DNA of 63,792 bases from Alkaliphilus transvaalensis ATCC 700919 (GTDB taxonomy: Bacteria; Bacillota; Clostridia; Peptostreptococcales; Natronincolaceae), in NCBI RefSeq assembly GCF_000621485.1, contig NZ_JHYF01000018.1:1-63792 (forward strand). The letters are read 5' to 3'. Made by a program: the position numbers and the translations under genes. Each line of letters opens with the position of its first letter. Position 1 is the stretch's first letter. Below, one piece after another: positions 55,516 through 63,781 of this stretch. The notes under the pieces were generated by a model. The model was given only the letters and a program-made list of their open reading frames with translations, ran no database searches and was not told the DNA's origin.

Positions 55516-56413
55516 GTAATTTTCCCTCTTTCCATAATAAATTTAAATGTTCAATACTTGACGTATGATCTGGATTCTTTAACTTTTTAACCTCTGCTAA
55601 TTTAGTCGTTTCTGCCCCCAAATGTTGGTATATAGATAGTAAATGGGGAGCCTTATCTTCTATTGCCTTAATATGATTTTTAATTGTATTTATATCTCCC
55701 CTAGCTATGGGACCTGTTAAGGCATCTCTTGTACCTAATTTTTTAATATTCCCAAGACTACCCATAATTAAAGGGTAAAGGGCATCGAATCCTTCAGTAG
55801 CTTCTATTCCTGATATTTCAAGAAGTTCTAGTCCAAAATCCATTAGTGTTACTAAGTAATTGGAGACAACACAAGCAGCTGCATGATAAAGAGCCTTATC
55901 TTCTCCTTTAATCACAAAAAATTTGTTTTCCAAAGTTTTAATCAGTGCTGTTATTACCGAGAGCTTTTCTTGATCCCCTTCAACACTAAAGATTGTATTT
56001 TTCAAATCTGCTACTGCAGTTGTAACATCAGCAAAGGCCTGTAAAGGATGTATTGAAAAAAGATAATTATTAGGATATCTTTCTTTAATGATTGCCATAC
56101 TTTTAGAGCTATGGGCTCCGCTCATATGAATAAACATTTTCCCTTCAATAATCATGTTGTTTTTGTCAAATTCATTAGCTATATTTTGGGCTACATTTTT
56201 TATTTCATCATCAGGAGTTGTAATGAAAATCATTGAACAAGATAGAGTAATCTCCATTAAACTCGTAAAAACTTTTCCTTCTACATATTTGGTAGCCTCT
56301 TCTGCTGACTTTAAGCTTCTGCTATAATAACCCTCAACTGCTATTCCTTTGTTACTTAAGTATTTACCAAAGCTTTTACCTACCTTGCCTGCTCCTATAA
56401 AACCAATCTTCAT
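55508..56413 (-). CDS. panG: DUF2520 ketopantoate reductase, PanG type
   Basis: A 301-residue Rossmann protein with [13 protein letters not shown] at residues 4-16, an ITTPDDEI segment near 71 and a C-terminal all-helical DUF2520 domain (about 150-290). It is not PanE-like. DUF2520 proteins of the PanG class replace PanE in some bacteria, including clostridia, and its position before panB with overlapping frames supports reduction of ketopantoate to pantoate. AAAGGAGG precedes the ATG. Confidence 0.85.
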   Translation of the reverse strand: MKIGFIGAGKVGKSFGKYLSNKGIAVEGYYSRSLKSAEEATKYVEGKVFTSLMEITLSCSMIFITTPDDEIKNVAQNIANEFDKNNMIIEGKMFIHMSGAHSSKSMAIIKERYPNNYLFSIHPLQAFADVTTAVADLKNTIFSVEGDQEKLSVITALIKTLENKFFVIKGEDKALYHAAACVVSNYLVTLMDFGLELLEISGIEATEGFDALYPLIMGSLGNIKKLGTRDALTGPIARGDINTIKNHIKAIEDKAPHLLSIYQHLGAETTKLAEVKKLKNPDHTSSIEHLNLLWKEGKLHE

Positions 56414-56926
56414 TAAATTCCTCCTTTCTGATTTTCAACTCTGTAATTGTTCAAAAAATAGATAATGCCCTTTTCTAAGTCCTTAGAAAAAAAGACATAG
56501 AAAAAGGCATAAAAAATCACAGAAATCCCTTCTTTTTCTTCTGTCTCGGTCCACAAGGCTCAGAGCAGAAATGCATTATATTTATTTTTAATATCAATAA
56601 AACAACAAGGTACAGCACCATTTGGTTGCCATCCTAAGACCAGTTTATCATAAGGTTTTTTGAAAAACAAGTTGTATTTATGAAATATATAGACAGCAGA
56701 AGTGGCATAAAAACTTAAATTATAAAGGTCTACTTACTTTAGAACAAAGCCTTCCTACCAAAGATTTAGTGTTAGGGTTGTGTTAAAATACATTACAGAA
56801 AATAATGGCGATTATAACCTTTAAAAGACCCTAATTTCCTATGTACTATAAAAAAATCTGAAATGATAAATAATATTTGCTAAGAAGTATTTTTGAAATT
56901 TTTAATTAAATTCTTTACAACTGGTA
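56414..56926. other. intergenic region with decayed repeat fragment
   Basis: It contains the panG leader and a stretch at about 56735-56790 (TTTAGAACAAAG then AAAGATTTAGTG and GGGTTGTG) resembling the middle of the dispersed repeat. A 19-codon frame at 56517-56576 has no ribosome binding site and is not called. A short GC-richer segment near 56535-56575 can fold weakly. Confidence 0.45.
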
Positions 56927-56943
56927 TTAGTACCTGGTATTAT
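56927..56943 (+). promoter_or_regulatory. FapR-like operator upstream of degV
   Basis: TTAGTACCTGGTATTAT matches 15 of 17 positions of the Bacillus FapR site TTAGTACCTRRTACTAA. It lies between a TTTACA element at 56914-56919 and a TATTAT element at 56938-56943, the position expected for repression. Control by malonyl-CoA through FapR is inferred; fapR itself is not in the window. Confidence 0.55.
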
Positions 56944-57082
56944 ATTATAAAGGGAAAGTTGTATTTAGAAATATTATACCCTTTCAATATTTAAAAAAGA
57001 AATTGATTAACGCTCATCTTTAAGAATAAAATTAATCAATCCATTTAATGATATAAGATAAATGAAAAAGGAGTTGTTTTAT

Positions 57083-57910
57083 ATGTCTAAGATTAAAATT
57101 GTTACCGACAGTACAGCTTACATAAACAAACAATTTGCAGAAGATAACGATATTGCCATTGTACCTTTGTCGGTAAATTTTGAAGGTGTTATATCTGACG
57201 AAGGCTACCCTGGAGAGTTTCAAGAATTCTTTAATCGTTTAGCTAATTCTGCTAGTTTTCCTACTACTTCCCAACCATCAGTTGGAACTTTTAAAACAGT
57301 ATATGAAGAAGCTTTAAAAGAAGGAAAAGAGGTTATTGTCCTAACCATTTCTTCTAAACTAAGCGGTACTTATAATAGTGCAGTAACTGCCGCCTCTCTT
57401 ATAGATGGAGACAAGGTATCAGTAATCGACTCTGAAGCTACGGCTGGTAACTTAATGGTTTTAGCTGAAATGGCATTAGAGATGTCTAGGGAAGGTCTAT
57501 CTCGTAATGAGATCGTTGAAAAATTAGAGGCTCAAAAGAAAAGAATGGGCATTAATCTTACTGTTGGTACCCTTGACTACCTAAAAAAAGGTGGTAGACT
57601 TTCCAATACCAGTGCATTAATAGGTTCTCTACTGAATATTAAACCAATTATTGCCCTTAAGGATGGAAAACTAGAACCAGTTGCAAAAGTAAGAGGAAGA
57701 AAAAAGGCTCTTGAGAAAATTGCAGAGGATATTCCAGCAGAAACTGACGTACTTAATGTTTGTCATATTTTCGCCTTAGACGAAGCAGAGGAAATGAAAA
57801 GACTTCTTGAAGAGCGTTTTCCTAAGGCTACAGTTAAAATCCAAGAATTAGGCCCTGTTATAGGGGCTCATTTAGGTCCAAAAGCCCTTGGTGTAACCTT
57901 TAAATATTAA
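57083..57910 (+). CDS. DegV-family fatty-acid-binding protein (FakB type)
   Basis: A 275-residue protein. KIVTDSTAYI at residues 3-12, FPTTSQPSVGTF near 65, the LTISSKLSGTYNSA segment near 92 and GGRLSNTSALIG near 175 are the DegV signatures. Family members bind a fatty acid and present it to fatty acid kinase (FakA). The start ATG 57083 follows AAAGGAG; an ATG seven codons upstream precedes that site. A FapR-like site upstream supports a lipid role. Confidence 0.92.
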   Translation: MSKIKIVTDSTAYINKQFAEDNDIAIVPLSVNFEGVISDEGYPGEFQEFFNRLANSASFPTTSQPSVGTFKTVYEEALKEGKEVIVLTISSKLSGTYNSAVTAASLIDGDKVSVIDSEATAGNLMVLAEMALEMSREGLSRNEIVEKLEAQKKRMGINLTVGTLDYLKKGGRLSNTSALIGSLLNIKPIIALKDGKLEPVAKVRGRKKALEKIAEDIPAETDVLNVCHIFALDEAEEMKRLLEERFPKATVKIQELGPVIGAHLGPKALGVTFKY

Positions 57911-57924
57911 TTTTGATATTAACG

Positions 57925-57957
57925 CAAATCCCCTTTTACTACGGTATTAGGGGATTT
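57925..57957 (+). terminator. degV terminator
   Basis: AATCCCC / GGGGATT stem followed by TTTTTC on the plus strand, 15 bases after the stop. Confidence 0.85.
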
Positions 57958-58103
57958 TTCAATAGGCTAAAAAGATTACCCTCTGTAGCACAACAGCTGA
58001 TAACCTTGAAAGTGTTAAGATTTTATAATAGAAATTTTATTGTTGTATGATTCAAAATAGTCTATACTAATACTGTAGCTTACAAGTAACCAGGAGGGAT
58101 TTA

Positions 58104-58460
58104 ATGCAATCTATATTAAATGAAATAAAAAAAATTCTTAAATTATCCATATCTAGTATATTAATTTTAAGTATTTTTCCCGTAATATACAGTCTAATTA
58201 AAAAGGGAAACCTAATCAAACGAATCTTTGATTTTAATTATATAATTGCTTCTATCATTGTCCTTTATGGGATATTTACTTTATTTGTACCTATTAACCT
58301 TAAAAAAAGCAATCGGCTAGTTGACCATTCTAATTATGGAGAAGTCATGAAGGACGAGAAGGATAAGAAATTTAGTGGTGTAGTGGAAAGTCTTTTATGG
58401 GGAATTTCCAACCTACTTATTGTTGGTATCATAGAAATTTTAGTCCATGGTCTTTTATAA
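58104..58460 (+). CDS. small membrane protein, unknown function
   Basis: A 118-residue protein with three predicted helices (about 15-33, 44-65, 93-115) and a charged loop (residues 66-90, rich in Lys, Asp and Glu). CAGGAGGG six bases before the ATG supports translation. The layout resembles DUF3899-type small membrane proteins, but I cannot confirm this. No clear operon partner. Confidence 0.65.
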   Translation: MQSILNEIKKILKLSISSILILSIFPVIYSLIKKGNLIKRIFDFNYIIASIIVLYGIFTLFVPINLKKSNRLVDHSNYGEVMKDEKDKKFSGVVESLLWGISNLLIVGIIEILVHGLL

Positions 58461-58650
58461 AAAAGTCTTCCTTAGCAATTTAAAGGATGACTCTAGGTGA
58501 AGAAACTAACGGCTACATAATATACTCTAATTAAATGGTTATCTACCTATGTTGAAACTCATTACGTAAAGTTCTCTTATGTAAAATAATTAAAGTAGAG
58601 CTTTCTTATTCGTTATAAAAATAGTTAAAATAGAACTTTCTTATTTACTA
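58461..58650 (+). repeat. copy of the dispersed intergenic repeat (copy D)
   Basis: The internal part of the family is present: AAAGGATGACTCTAGG, GAAGAAACTAACGG, then GTTGAAACTCATTACG and GTAAAGTTCT / AGAGCTTT. A 35-base segment with the CTTTCTTATT core is duplicated in tandem (about 58589-58622 and 58623-58657). Both terminal repeats are absent. Confidence 0.6.
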
Positions 58651-58709
58651 TAAAAATAGTTCCTTAGGTTTATAGATTGACACCTATAGATCCTTAGGAA
58701 CTATTTTTA
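58651..58709. terminator. long hairpin, probably a terminator
   Basis: Eighteen-base arms (TAAAAATAGTTCCTTAGG and its partner at 58692-58709) differ at one position; an inner stem is possible. The right arm ends in TATTTTTA, so it may end transcription reading through copy D. Confidence 0.55.
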
Positions 58710-58991
58710 GGGAAAAAATAAAGAAGTATTAAACACCTAAACCATAGGTGACAGCCAGGTAAACTCATGATTAATTAATTTGATCTGTATTAAAGAAGAC
58801 TTATGACTCTTTTCTAAAATTCTTGAGGTTCTCTATTGAATAATATTGAATTATTAAATAATCTTAACCTACCTTTAACTATTTTTTAAAGAAGATTCTG
58901 CTACTTTTAACGCCTTCTTTTGATTATTTTAGTATGATAATGAGTATAATAATAGCTAATTTATTAACTAACTAGTACGGGAGGCAACAGA
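58710..58991. other. intergenic stretch before a small gene
   Basis: The stretch is AT-rich with no repeat copy or gene recognised. It should hold the promoter of the 66-residue ORF; no confident pair was fixed. Confidence 0.4.
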
Positions 58992-59192
58992 ATGAATACC
59001 CTACAAGCAATCATTCGACTTCATGAAATAAAAGAAACGATAGAAGATAAAAAAATTAAGTGGGATTATGTTGATAGTTTATATAAAGAATTTGAAATCA
59101 TCAAAACATCTTTACTACATTCTCACTTCGCTTTTGAAAAAGTGCAAAATCTGATCTTAGAGATAGAAAATAAAATGAACCACTATCAATAG
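58992..59192 (+). CDS. 66-residue hypothetical protein
   Basis: A small soluble protein (MNTLQAIIRLHEIKETIEDK at its start) that is predicted to be two amphipathic helices. GGGAGG lies eight bases before the ATG. No family is recognised. It ends in a terminator shared with trmB. Confidence 0.65.
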   Translation: MNTLQAIIRLHEIKETIEDKKIKWDYVDSLYKEFEIIKTSLLHSHFAFEKVQNLILEIENKMNHYQ

Positions 59193-59199
59193 TAGTTCA
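59174..59199. terminator. bidirectional terminator overlapping the end of the small ORF
   Basis: ATGAACCACTAT / ATAGTAGTTCAT stem with one mismatch and a two-base loop, followed by TTATTTTTT on the plus strand. Confidence 0.7.
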
Positions 59200-59200
59200 T

Positions 59201-59842
59201 TTATTTTTTAACCTTTGCTATGCATTTATAGATGGGCTTTCCCATTTTTACAAATTTCTCTTCATATTCTGTCATCACATTATCTATTGGTGGTGTCTTA
59301 TGAAGATCATAGTTCACTTCTATAAGTTCAAACTCTTTTGTATTTTTAAACTCTTCTAGCGAAAACTCAAACAAACTCAAACTATCAGTTTTAAAGTGAA
59401 TTTCCCCATTCTCTTTCAAAAGACCTTGATATTTTTTTAAAAACCCTCTATGGGTTAGCCTTCTTTTATCATGTCTTGCTTTAGGCCACGGATCACTAAA
59501 GTTGAGATAAATTCCCTCTATTTCTCCTACTCTAAAAACATTATCAAGTTCCTCTGCTTTTTGGTTGATAATTCGAATATTATTGATTCCCTTTCCTTCA
59601 AGTAGCTTACACACCTTCCATAATAGTTCTTTGGATTTTTCTATACCCACATAATTAATAGTTGGATTTTTTTCAGCTAATGTTGTCAAAAACTGACCCT
59701 TCCCCATACCAATCTCTATATGGATCGGTTGTTCATTCTGAAAAATTTCATTCCATTTTACTGACACATTATTAGTTAAATCAATATAATTGCTACTTGT
59801 TTTTAATAGTTCTTCAACACCTGGTATGTTTCTTACCCTCAT
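59201..59842 (-). CDS. trmB: tRNA (guanine-N7-)-methyltransferase
   Basis: A 213-residue SAM-dependent enzyme that methylates G46 of tRNA. The SAM motif is IEIGMGKGQFL near residue 42, and the family signature FSDPWPKARHDKRRL lies near 115. The end (TEYEEKFVKMGKPIYK) is also typical. It forms a short transcript with mgtC upstream, 25 bases apart. Confidence 0.96.
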   Translation of the reverse strand: MRVRNIPGVEELLKTSSNYIDLTNNVSVKWNEIFQNEQPIHIEIGMGKGQFLTTLAEKNPTINYVGIEKSKELLWKVCKLLEGKGINNIRIINQKAEELDNVFRVGEIEGIYLNFSDPWPKARHDKRRLTHRGFLKKYQGLLKENGEIHFKTDSLSLFEFSLEEFKNTKEFELIEVNYDLHKTPPIDNVMTEYEEKFVKMGKPIYKCIAKVKK

Positions 59843-59867
59843 TAAATTTCATCTCCTAAGTTGATAT

Positions 59868-60536
59868 TTATACAATTCTGACCCCATTAACACCGGTTGT
59901 ATTCCCCAGCTGATATAATACTTTCTGTTGGTCAACAGCTTTCATACTTTTACACTGAAGAGTCAAGACCGCCGATTTGCTGTCGTCAGAATCCATTTCT
60001 AGAGAAATCTGTACAATAGAAATTTCCATAGCTCCTAATTCATCAGCCACTCTTCCCAATTGTCCAGGAACATTTTCAATGTCTAATTGTAAGGTCAATA
60101 TTTTTCGTTTGTCTGGAATCATTCTTTCAAGACCTGTAAACACTTTTAAAGATAATAAAACAATTGCAGTAGCAATAAATGCGCCCCAATAAAAACCCAC
60201 TCCCAGTGCTAATCCGATACAAGCGACGGCCCAAAGACTTGCAGCAGTAGTTAAACCTTTTATACTCCCTCCATCTTTGATAATGGTTCCTGCCCCTAAA
60301 AAACCTATCCCACTAATCACTTGAGCTCCAAGTCTTGCTGGATCTAAGTTAGTATAATGTCGATAACTTTCAAATATAAAAACAGAAATTAACATAACCA
60401 AAGTGGCCCCGATACAAACTAATATATGGGTTCTAAATCCTGCTGCCCGTCTAACACTTTCCCGCTCTATTCCGATTAGTCCACCTAGTATTGTTGCAGC
60501 TAATAATCTTAACGTTATTTCACCTATTCCTAACAC
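59868..60536 (-). CDS. MgtC/SapB family membrane protein
   Basis: A 222-residue protein with four to five helices in the first 130 residues (LGGLIGIERES near 18, GFRTHILVCIGATLVML near 33, GIGFLGAGTIIKDG near 76) and a C-terminal ACT-like domain (about 145-222). The family affects Mg2+ homeostasis and membrane potential. It lies upstream of trmB. The start is the first ATG after a weak purine-rich site. Confidence 0.9.
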   Translation of the reverse strand: MLGIGEITLRLLAATILGGLIGIERESVRRAAGFRTHILVCIGATLVMLISVFIFESYRHYTNLDPARLGAQVISGIGFLGAGTIIKDGGSIKGLTTAASLWAVACIGLALGVGFYWGAFIATAIVLLSLKVFTGLERMIPDKRKILTLQLDIENVPGQLGRVADELGAMEISIVQISLEMDSDDSKSAVLTLQCKSMKAVDQQKVLYQLGNTTGVNGVRIV

Positions 60537-60680
60537 TTAATCACCACACATTCTTTTTAGTAAAAACCAATATTAAAACTATTATATGTATATGCCCTTG
60601 TAAAATGTTCTTAAACTTTTAATGATTTTAGGATCTATTTAGGTTACAATATTTATAAAAGCAGTTTTAGGAGGTTTAAT

Positions 60681-60959
60681 ATGGAATTATTTTACACAGG
60701 GACTTTTCTTTTATTTGAATGGGTAAAAACGTTCTTAATCTTTACCATAATTGACAGAATCATCATTAGAAGGAAAGTAAAAGAAATTATTAAAAATCAT
60801 GATACCTATATTTCATCACTTGTTGTTGCGGCTTTCCTTATAATTCTACGTTCCCACGAATTATCCTTCTTTGTTTTTTTATTATGGTCTATCGTAATCA
60901 TCATTATTTATATATTTATAGGTATTCTCTTTAGAGTTTTTGTTGGGAAAAATGATTAG
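60681..60959 (+). CDS. small membrane protein, unknown function
   Basis: A 92-residue protein with two to three predicted helices (about 5-27, 44-60, 62-85) and a basic loop (IIRRKVKEIIKNHD). AGGAGG lies six bases before the ATG. No family is recognised. Nothing links it to the following riboswitch-controlled gene apart from adjacency. Confidence 0.6.
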   Translation: MELFYTGTFLLFEWVKTFLIFTIIDRIIIRRKVKEIIKNHDTYISSLVVAAFLIILRSHELSFFVFLLWSIVIIIIYIFIGILFRVFVGKND

Positions 60960-61043
60960 TATTAAATTTCGATAAATCAATTAATGTAATCCCTTCCATT
61001 ACTTACCCTTATAATTTTATAAGGATTGTAAAAAATATAATTA

Positions 61044-61156
61044 GCCGAAAGTTTTAAAAATAAAACTGCGGGGGACCCAATTTTAAGGGGTGAATCGCCA
61101 ATGGCGAGGGCTTATTCCCAGGGCCTAATCCGACAGCTAACCTCGTAGGCTTAAAC
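61044..61156 (+). ncRNA. c-di-AMP riboswitch (ydaO-yuaA type)
   Basis: Conserved blocks are GCGGGGGACCCA (near 61068), GGGGTGAATCGCC with its GGCGAGGGC partner, and CCGACAGCTAACCTCGTAGGC near 61131-61150 read in three parts. This matches the ydaO-yuaA aptamer, which binds c-di-AMP and commonly controls cell-wall hydrolases and potassium transport. It is 15 bases upstream of a SleB-like hydrolase. The expression platform is not clear. Confidence 0.93.
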
Positions 61157-61170
61157 AGGGAGGGTTTCAT

Positions 61171-61702
61171 ATGAAAAACATTAAAAAAACCTTATTAATG
61201 TTATCTTTAGTAATTGTCATGACAGCACCTGCTGTTTTAGAGATTAATGCCTATCGATACGACTCAAGTCTTCTTGATGAGCCAGTTGTCGATTCTGTTG
61301 TAGTAACTCCCCTCAGGCACCGTTAGTGGACAGCTTTATTATGGGTATCAATATCAGGACCTATACCTTTTAGCAAAGATTATCCACGCAGAAGCCCGAG
61401 GCGAAAATTTTGATGGCATGGTGGCAGTAGGAGCTGTAGTACTAAATCGTGTTAAAGATAGTTATTTTCCTAATACGATTGAAGAAGTCATTCTTCAACC
61501 AAGACAGTTTTCATCAGTATATGATGGTCAATATCAACTAGAACCAGATCCTTTATCCTTTGATGCTGCCTATGAAGTATTAAAGGGTGAAGACCCCACA
61601 GGTGGTTGTCTATATTTTTATAATCCTGATATAGCAACTGCTACATGGAGCTTTAAACGGGAAACTAAAGTTGTAATTGGTAATCATCGTTTTACAAAAT
61701 GA
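61171..61702 (+). pseudogene. SleB-like cell-wall hydrolase with frameshift
   Basis: An ATG behind GGGAGGG opens a signal peptide (MKNIKKTLLMLSLVIVMTAP) that stops at TAG after 51 codons. In the +1 frame the catalytic Hydrolase_2 domain continues: LAKIIHAEARGE (Glu near the active site), GAVVLNRVKDSYFP, PRQFSS and YFYNP. Removing one C from the CCCC run at 61309-61312 restores a 176-residue protein of normal length. It is a frameshifted gene or a sequencing error. In its intact form it would be an exported cortex-lytic or cell-wall hydrolase under c-di-AMP control. Confidence 0.88.
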
Positions 61703-61717
61703 GAAAGGTCTAGATAA

Positions 61718-61755
61718 TAAAAAACAACAAGTCCTATTTGGACTTGTTGTTTTTT
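61718..61755. terminator. bidirectional terminator
   Basis: AAAAAACAACAAGTCC / GGACTTGTTGTTTTTT stem of 16 bases between the hydrolase and DUF881 genes. Confidence 0.88.
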
Positions 61756-61760
61756 ATACC

Positions 61761-62477
61761 TTAACTTTCGTCTATAGGTTTTAAAAATTGTACAGACTTT
61801 TCCCGTCCAACAGCAGGTATATAAACATTATCTAAAAATTGAATATTACTTCTAATCCCATTCCTATTCATACTTTCAAATATGAAGGTACCATGTTCTA
61901 CATATCTACTAATTTTTCTTTGGTCCCCGATTGCCTTAATTTCATAAGGTGGAGCAATAGGATGTCCATTTACATTAATATGATTACCTGCAAAAATAAC
62001 ATCACCTCTGGCAGTAAGACGATGATCGTTTAGAGAAATCACTTCTGCGCCAAAATATTTTAGTTCATTTATTAACTTTACTAGGTACAAATTTCGTTCA
62101 ACTGTATCGGCTATATTCTCTCCAGAATAAATTCCTTCTAAAGTAATGATTACCCCTGCACCTTCAGCAGGTCTATGACCAGCTATAAACTGAAACTGAG
62201 TCACATCGTTTCTAAGTTTTTTAAGGGTAATATTCTCACTAGCCATTTCTGATTCATAGGCTTCTATTATTTCTCTTAACTCGTCTATTCTATTCTGTAA
62301 ATCTTCGTTAGCTCTTTTTAAATCACTAATTTCTTGCCTCTCCATGTCTCGATAAATAGGAAGGGTTAAATTATCACTAGTAGACTTAATATCCGAACTA
62401 AGGTGTATTCCTAATGTAATTCCAAATAAAAATAAAATCAGAATCAATACTATGACATTGGAGTTGGAATTTTTCAA
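61761..62477 (-). CDS. DUF881 family protein (YlxW/YlxX-like)
   Basis: A 238-residue membrane-anchored protein. One helix (about 8-26) is followed by a coiled coil (about 45-90) and a DUF881 domain (about 95-238) with GAGVIITLEG, LINELKYFGAEVISLNDHRL and NGHPIAPPYEIKAIGD motifs. It resembles proteins encoded near cell-division genes in Firmicutes; the function is unknown. The start is TTG 62477 behind AAGGGTG. Confidence 0.85.
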   Translation of the reverse strand: MKNSNSNVIVLILILFLFGITLGIHLSSDIKSTSDNLTLPIYRDMERQEISDLKRANEDLQNRIDELREIIEAYESEMASENITLKKLRNDVTQFQFIAGHRPAEGAGVIITLEGIYSGENIADTVERNLYLVKLINELKYFGAEVISLNDHRLTARGDVIFAGNHINVNGHPIAPPYEIKAIGDQRKISRYVEHGTFIFESMNRNGIRSNIQFLDNVYIPAVGREKSVQFLKPIDES

Positions 62478-62633
62478 TTATCTCACCCTTTGTATATCCA
62501 TTTTTTATTGACTAAGTATCTTGAAATACCTTACAATAAAAATGATACCTTCAAATGATGAAATAGTCAACAAAATATAGTTGGTAAAATAAATAAGGAA
62601 GGCTAAAATACCTTCCAATTAAATCTATAAAAC

Positions 62634-62813
62634 TTATGATCTACCTAAATTGGTTAAAGACCTTTCTGCTTCCTCAACCATTTTTTTAACCATATTTCCA
62701 CCAACATATCCTGCATTAGTCTGGTTTTCTAACCCCAATTCTCTTGCAATTTCTTCTTTAAAGGATGCTAATGCTTGTCTAGCTTCTGGCACTACTGGGT
62801 TCCTCTTTGTCAT
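62634..62813 (-). CDS. alpha/beta-type small acid-soluble spore protein
   Basis: A 59-residue protein. PEARQALASFKEEIAREL contains the germination-protease cleavage region (between Glu and Ile-Ala), followed by a Gly-Tyr-Val-Gly-Gly segment and MVKKMVEEAERSL. These match alpha/beta SASPs that bind and protect spore DNA. GAGGTG precedes the ATG. A weak hairpin (62597-62617) follows. It is direct evidence that the organism sporulates. Confidence 0.93.
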   Translation of the reverse strand: MTKRNPVVPEARQALASFKEEIARELGLENQTNAGYVGGNMVKKMVEEAERSLTNLGRS

Positions 62814-63051
62814 ATCATCACCTCTTAAATATATTATCTGAAACTTTCATCTTTTATATGCTAAAAAATTGTTTTTCATATTAATCATTGGATATACATA
62901 CTATGTATAGGATATTCTCAATTGAAATCTAATTTAAATTTAAATCCTTTTTATATTAAACAATTTTTTTCCTAATTTTATAAACTACAGTAGGAAATGC
63001 CTCAATTTTTTCCTATGTATATAAATAAGATAACTTTTAGGAGGTGTTCTA

Positions 63052-63657
63052 ATGATTTCTTCAAGTTTTATTTTATCAAAAAATGACTTAACATTGATTG
63101 ACAGTAACTTAGATTTAAAATCTGCTTTGAATATCCTTGATCATGGGAACTTTTTGTCATTACCAGTAGTAGAAGGTACTAGTTTTTTAGGTGTTGTTTC
63201 AAAGGAAAAAATTCTTCAACAAATGATGGATGCTCCTAACCCTAGTACTACAGTTGCTTCAATTGTTAGAAAAGATATTCCAAACCTACATATTGAAGAT
63301 GATGTTGAAGAAGCTGCTCTATTGTTGGCCGAAACTAACACTCCCTTCGTTGCTATGAAGGATGAAAACGAAAACTTTGTTGGCATTATAACTCATAAAA
63401 CGATTTTCAAACATTATGCAAACATCTTTGGAATTAAAAAAGGCCAGAAATTAATTATTAATACCTATGATGTAAAGGGACGTTTAGCATTATTAACTGA
63501 TATTATTTCAAAGTCTGGAGCAAATATTTTAAGCCTTCTTGTTGATAACCCCAATGTTTCAACTAATGTCGTTAAAATTATTGTAAGAGTTGAAAGTTCA
63601 GACATCAATAAACTTAAACTTGAAATTGAAAACAATGGTTTTTCTGTAAGGCAATAA
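63052..63657 (+). CDS. CBS-ACT domain regulatory protein
   Basis: A 201-residue protein with two CBS motifs (about 20-60 and 78-120; LPVVEGTSFLGVVSKEKI and TPFVAMKDENENFVGIITH) and a C-terminal ACT-like domain (about 132-201, YDVKGRLALLTDIISKSGANILSL). It has neither a signal nor a catalytic domain. CBS pairs sense adenine nucleotides and ACT domains amino acids, so this is probably a small-molecule sensor. AGGAGG precedes the ATG. An RNA-like structure starts at its stop codon. Confidence 0.82.
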   Translation: MISSSFILSKNDLTLIDSNLDLKSALNILDHGNFLSLPVVEGTSFLGVVSKEKILQQMMDAPNPSTTVASIVRKDIPNLHIEDDVEEAALLLAETNTPFVAMKDENENFVGIITHKTIFKHYANIFGIKKGQKLIINTYDVKGRLALLTDIISKSGANILSLLVDNPNVSTNVVKIIVRVESSDINKLKLEIENNGFSVRQ

Positions 63658-63781
63658 GGGTTACTTAAAAGCCTTCAGGTTCAAGGAACAATAAAAGCTA
63701 GCGACCGTAACGTATGTTTTAATACGTAAGGGTGCTAGGTTTTTGCAGTGACGATGAAGATGGGGGCTTTTCAACTAACCC
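63658..63781 (+). ncRNA. folded RNA of unidentified class, possibly a riboswitch or complex terminator
   Basis: A long closing stem pairs GGGTTACTTAAAAGCC (63658-63673) with GGCTTTTCAACTAACCC (63765-63781), allowing one small bulge. Inside is a second element: CTAGC-ACC (63698-63706) pairs with GGGT-GCTAG (63730-63738), capped by ACGTAT / ATACGT. A TTTTTG follows the inner stem. I matched none of the riboswitch consensuses I know to it. The region ends at the window edge, so the downstream gene is not visible. Confidence 0.5.

Noticed and set aside
56517-56576. 19-codon minus-strand frame (MHFCSEPCGPRQKKKKGFL) upstream of panG
   Set aside because: The composition is striking, but there is no ribosome binding site and no family match, so it is not called as a gene.
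56414-56600. T-box or other known riboswitch in the panG leader
   Set aside because: No T-box antiterminator sequence or other aptamer consensus was found; the weak fold near 56545-56575 is not convincing.
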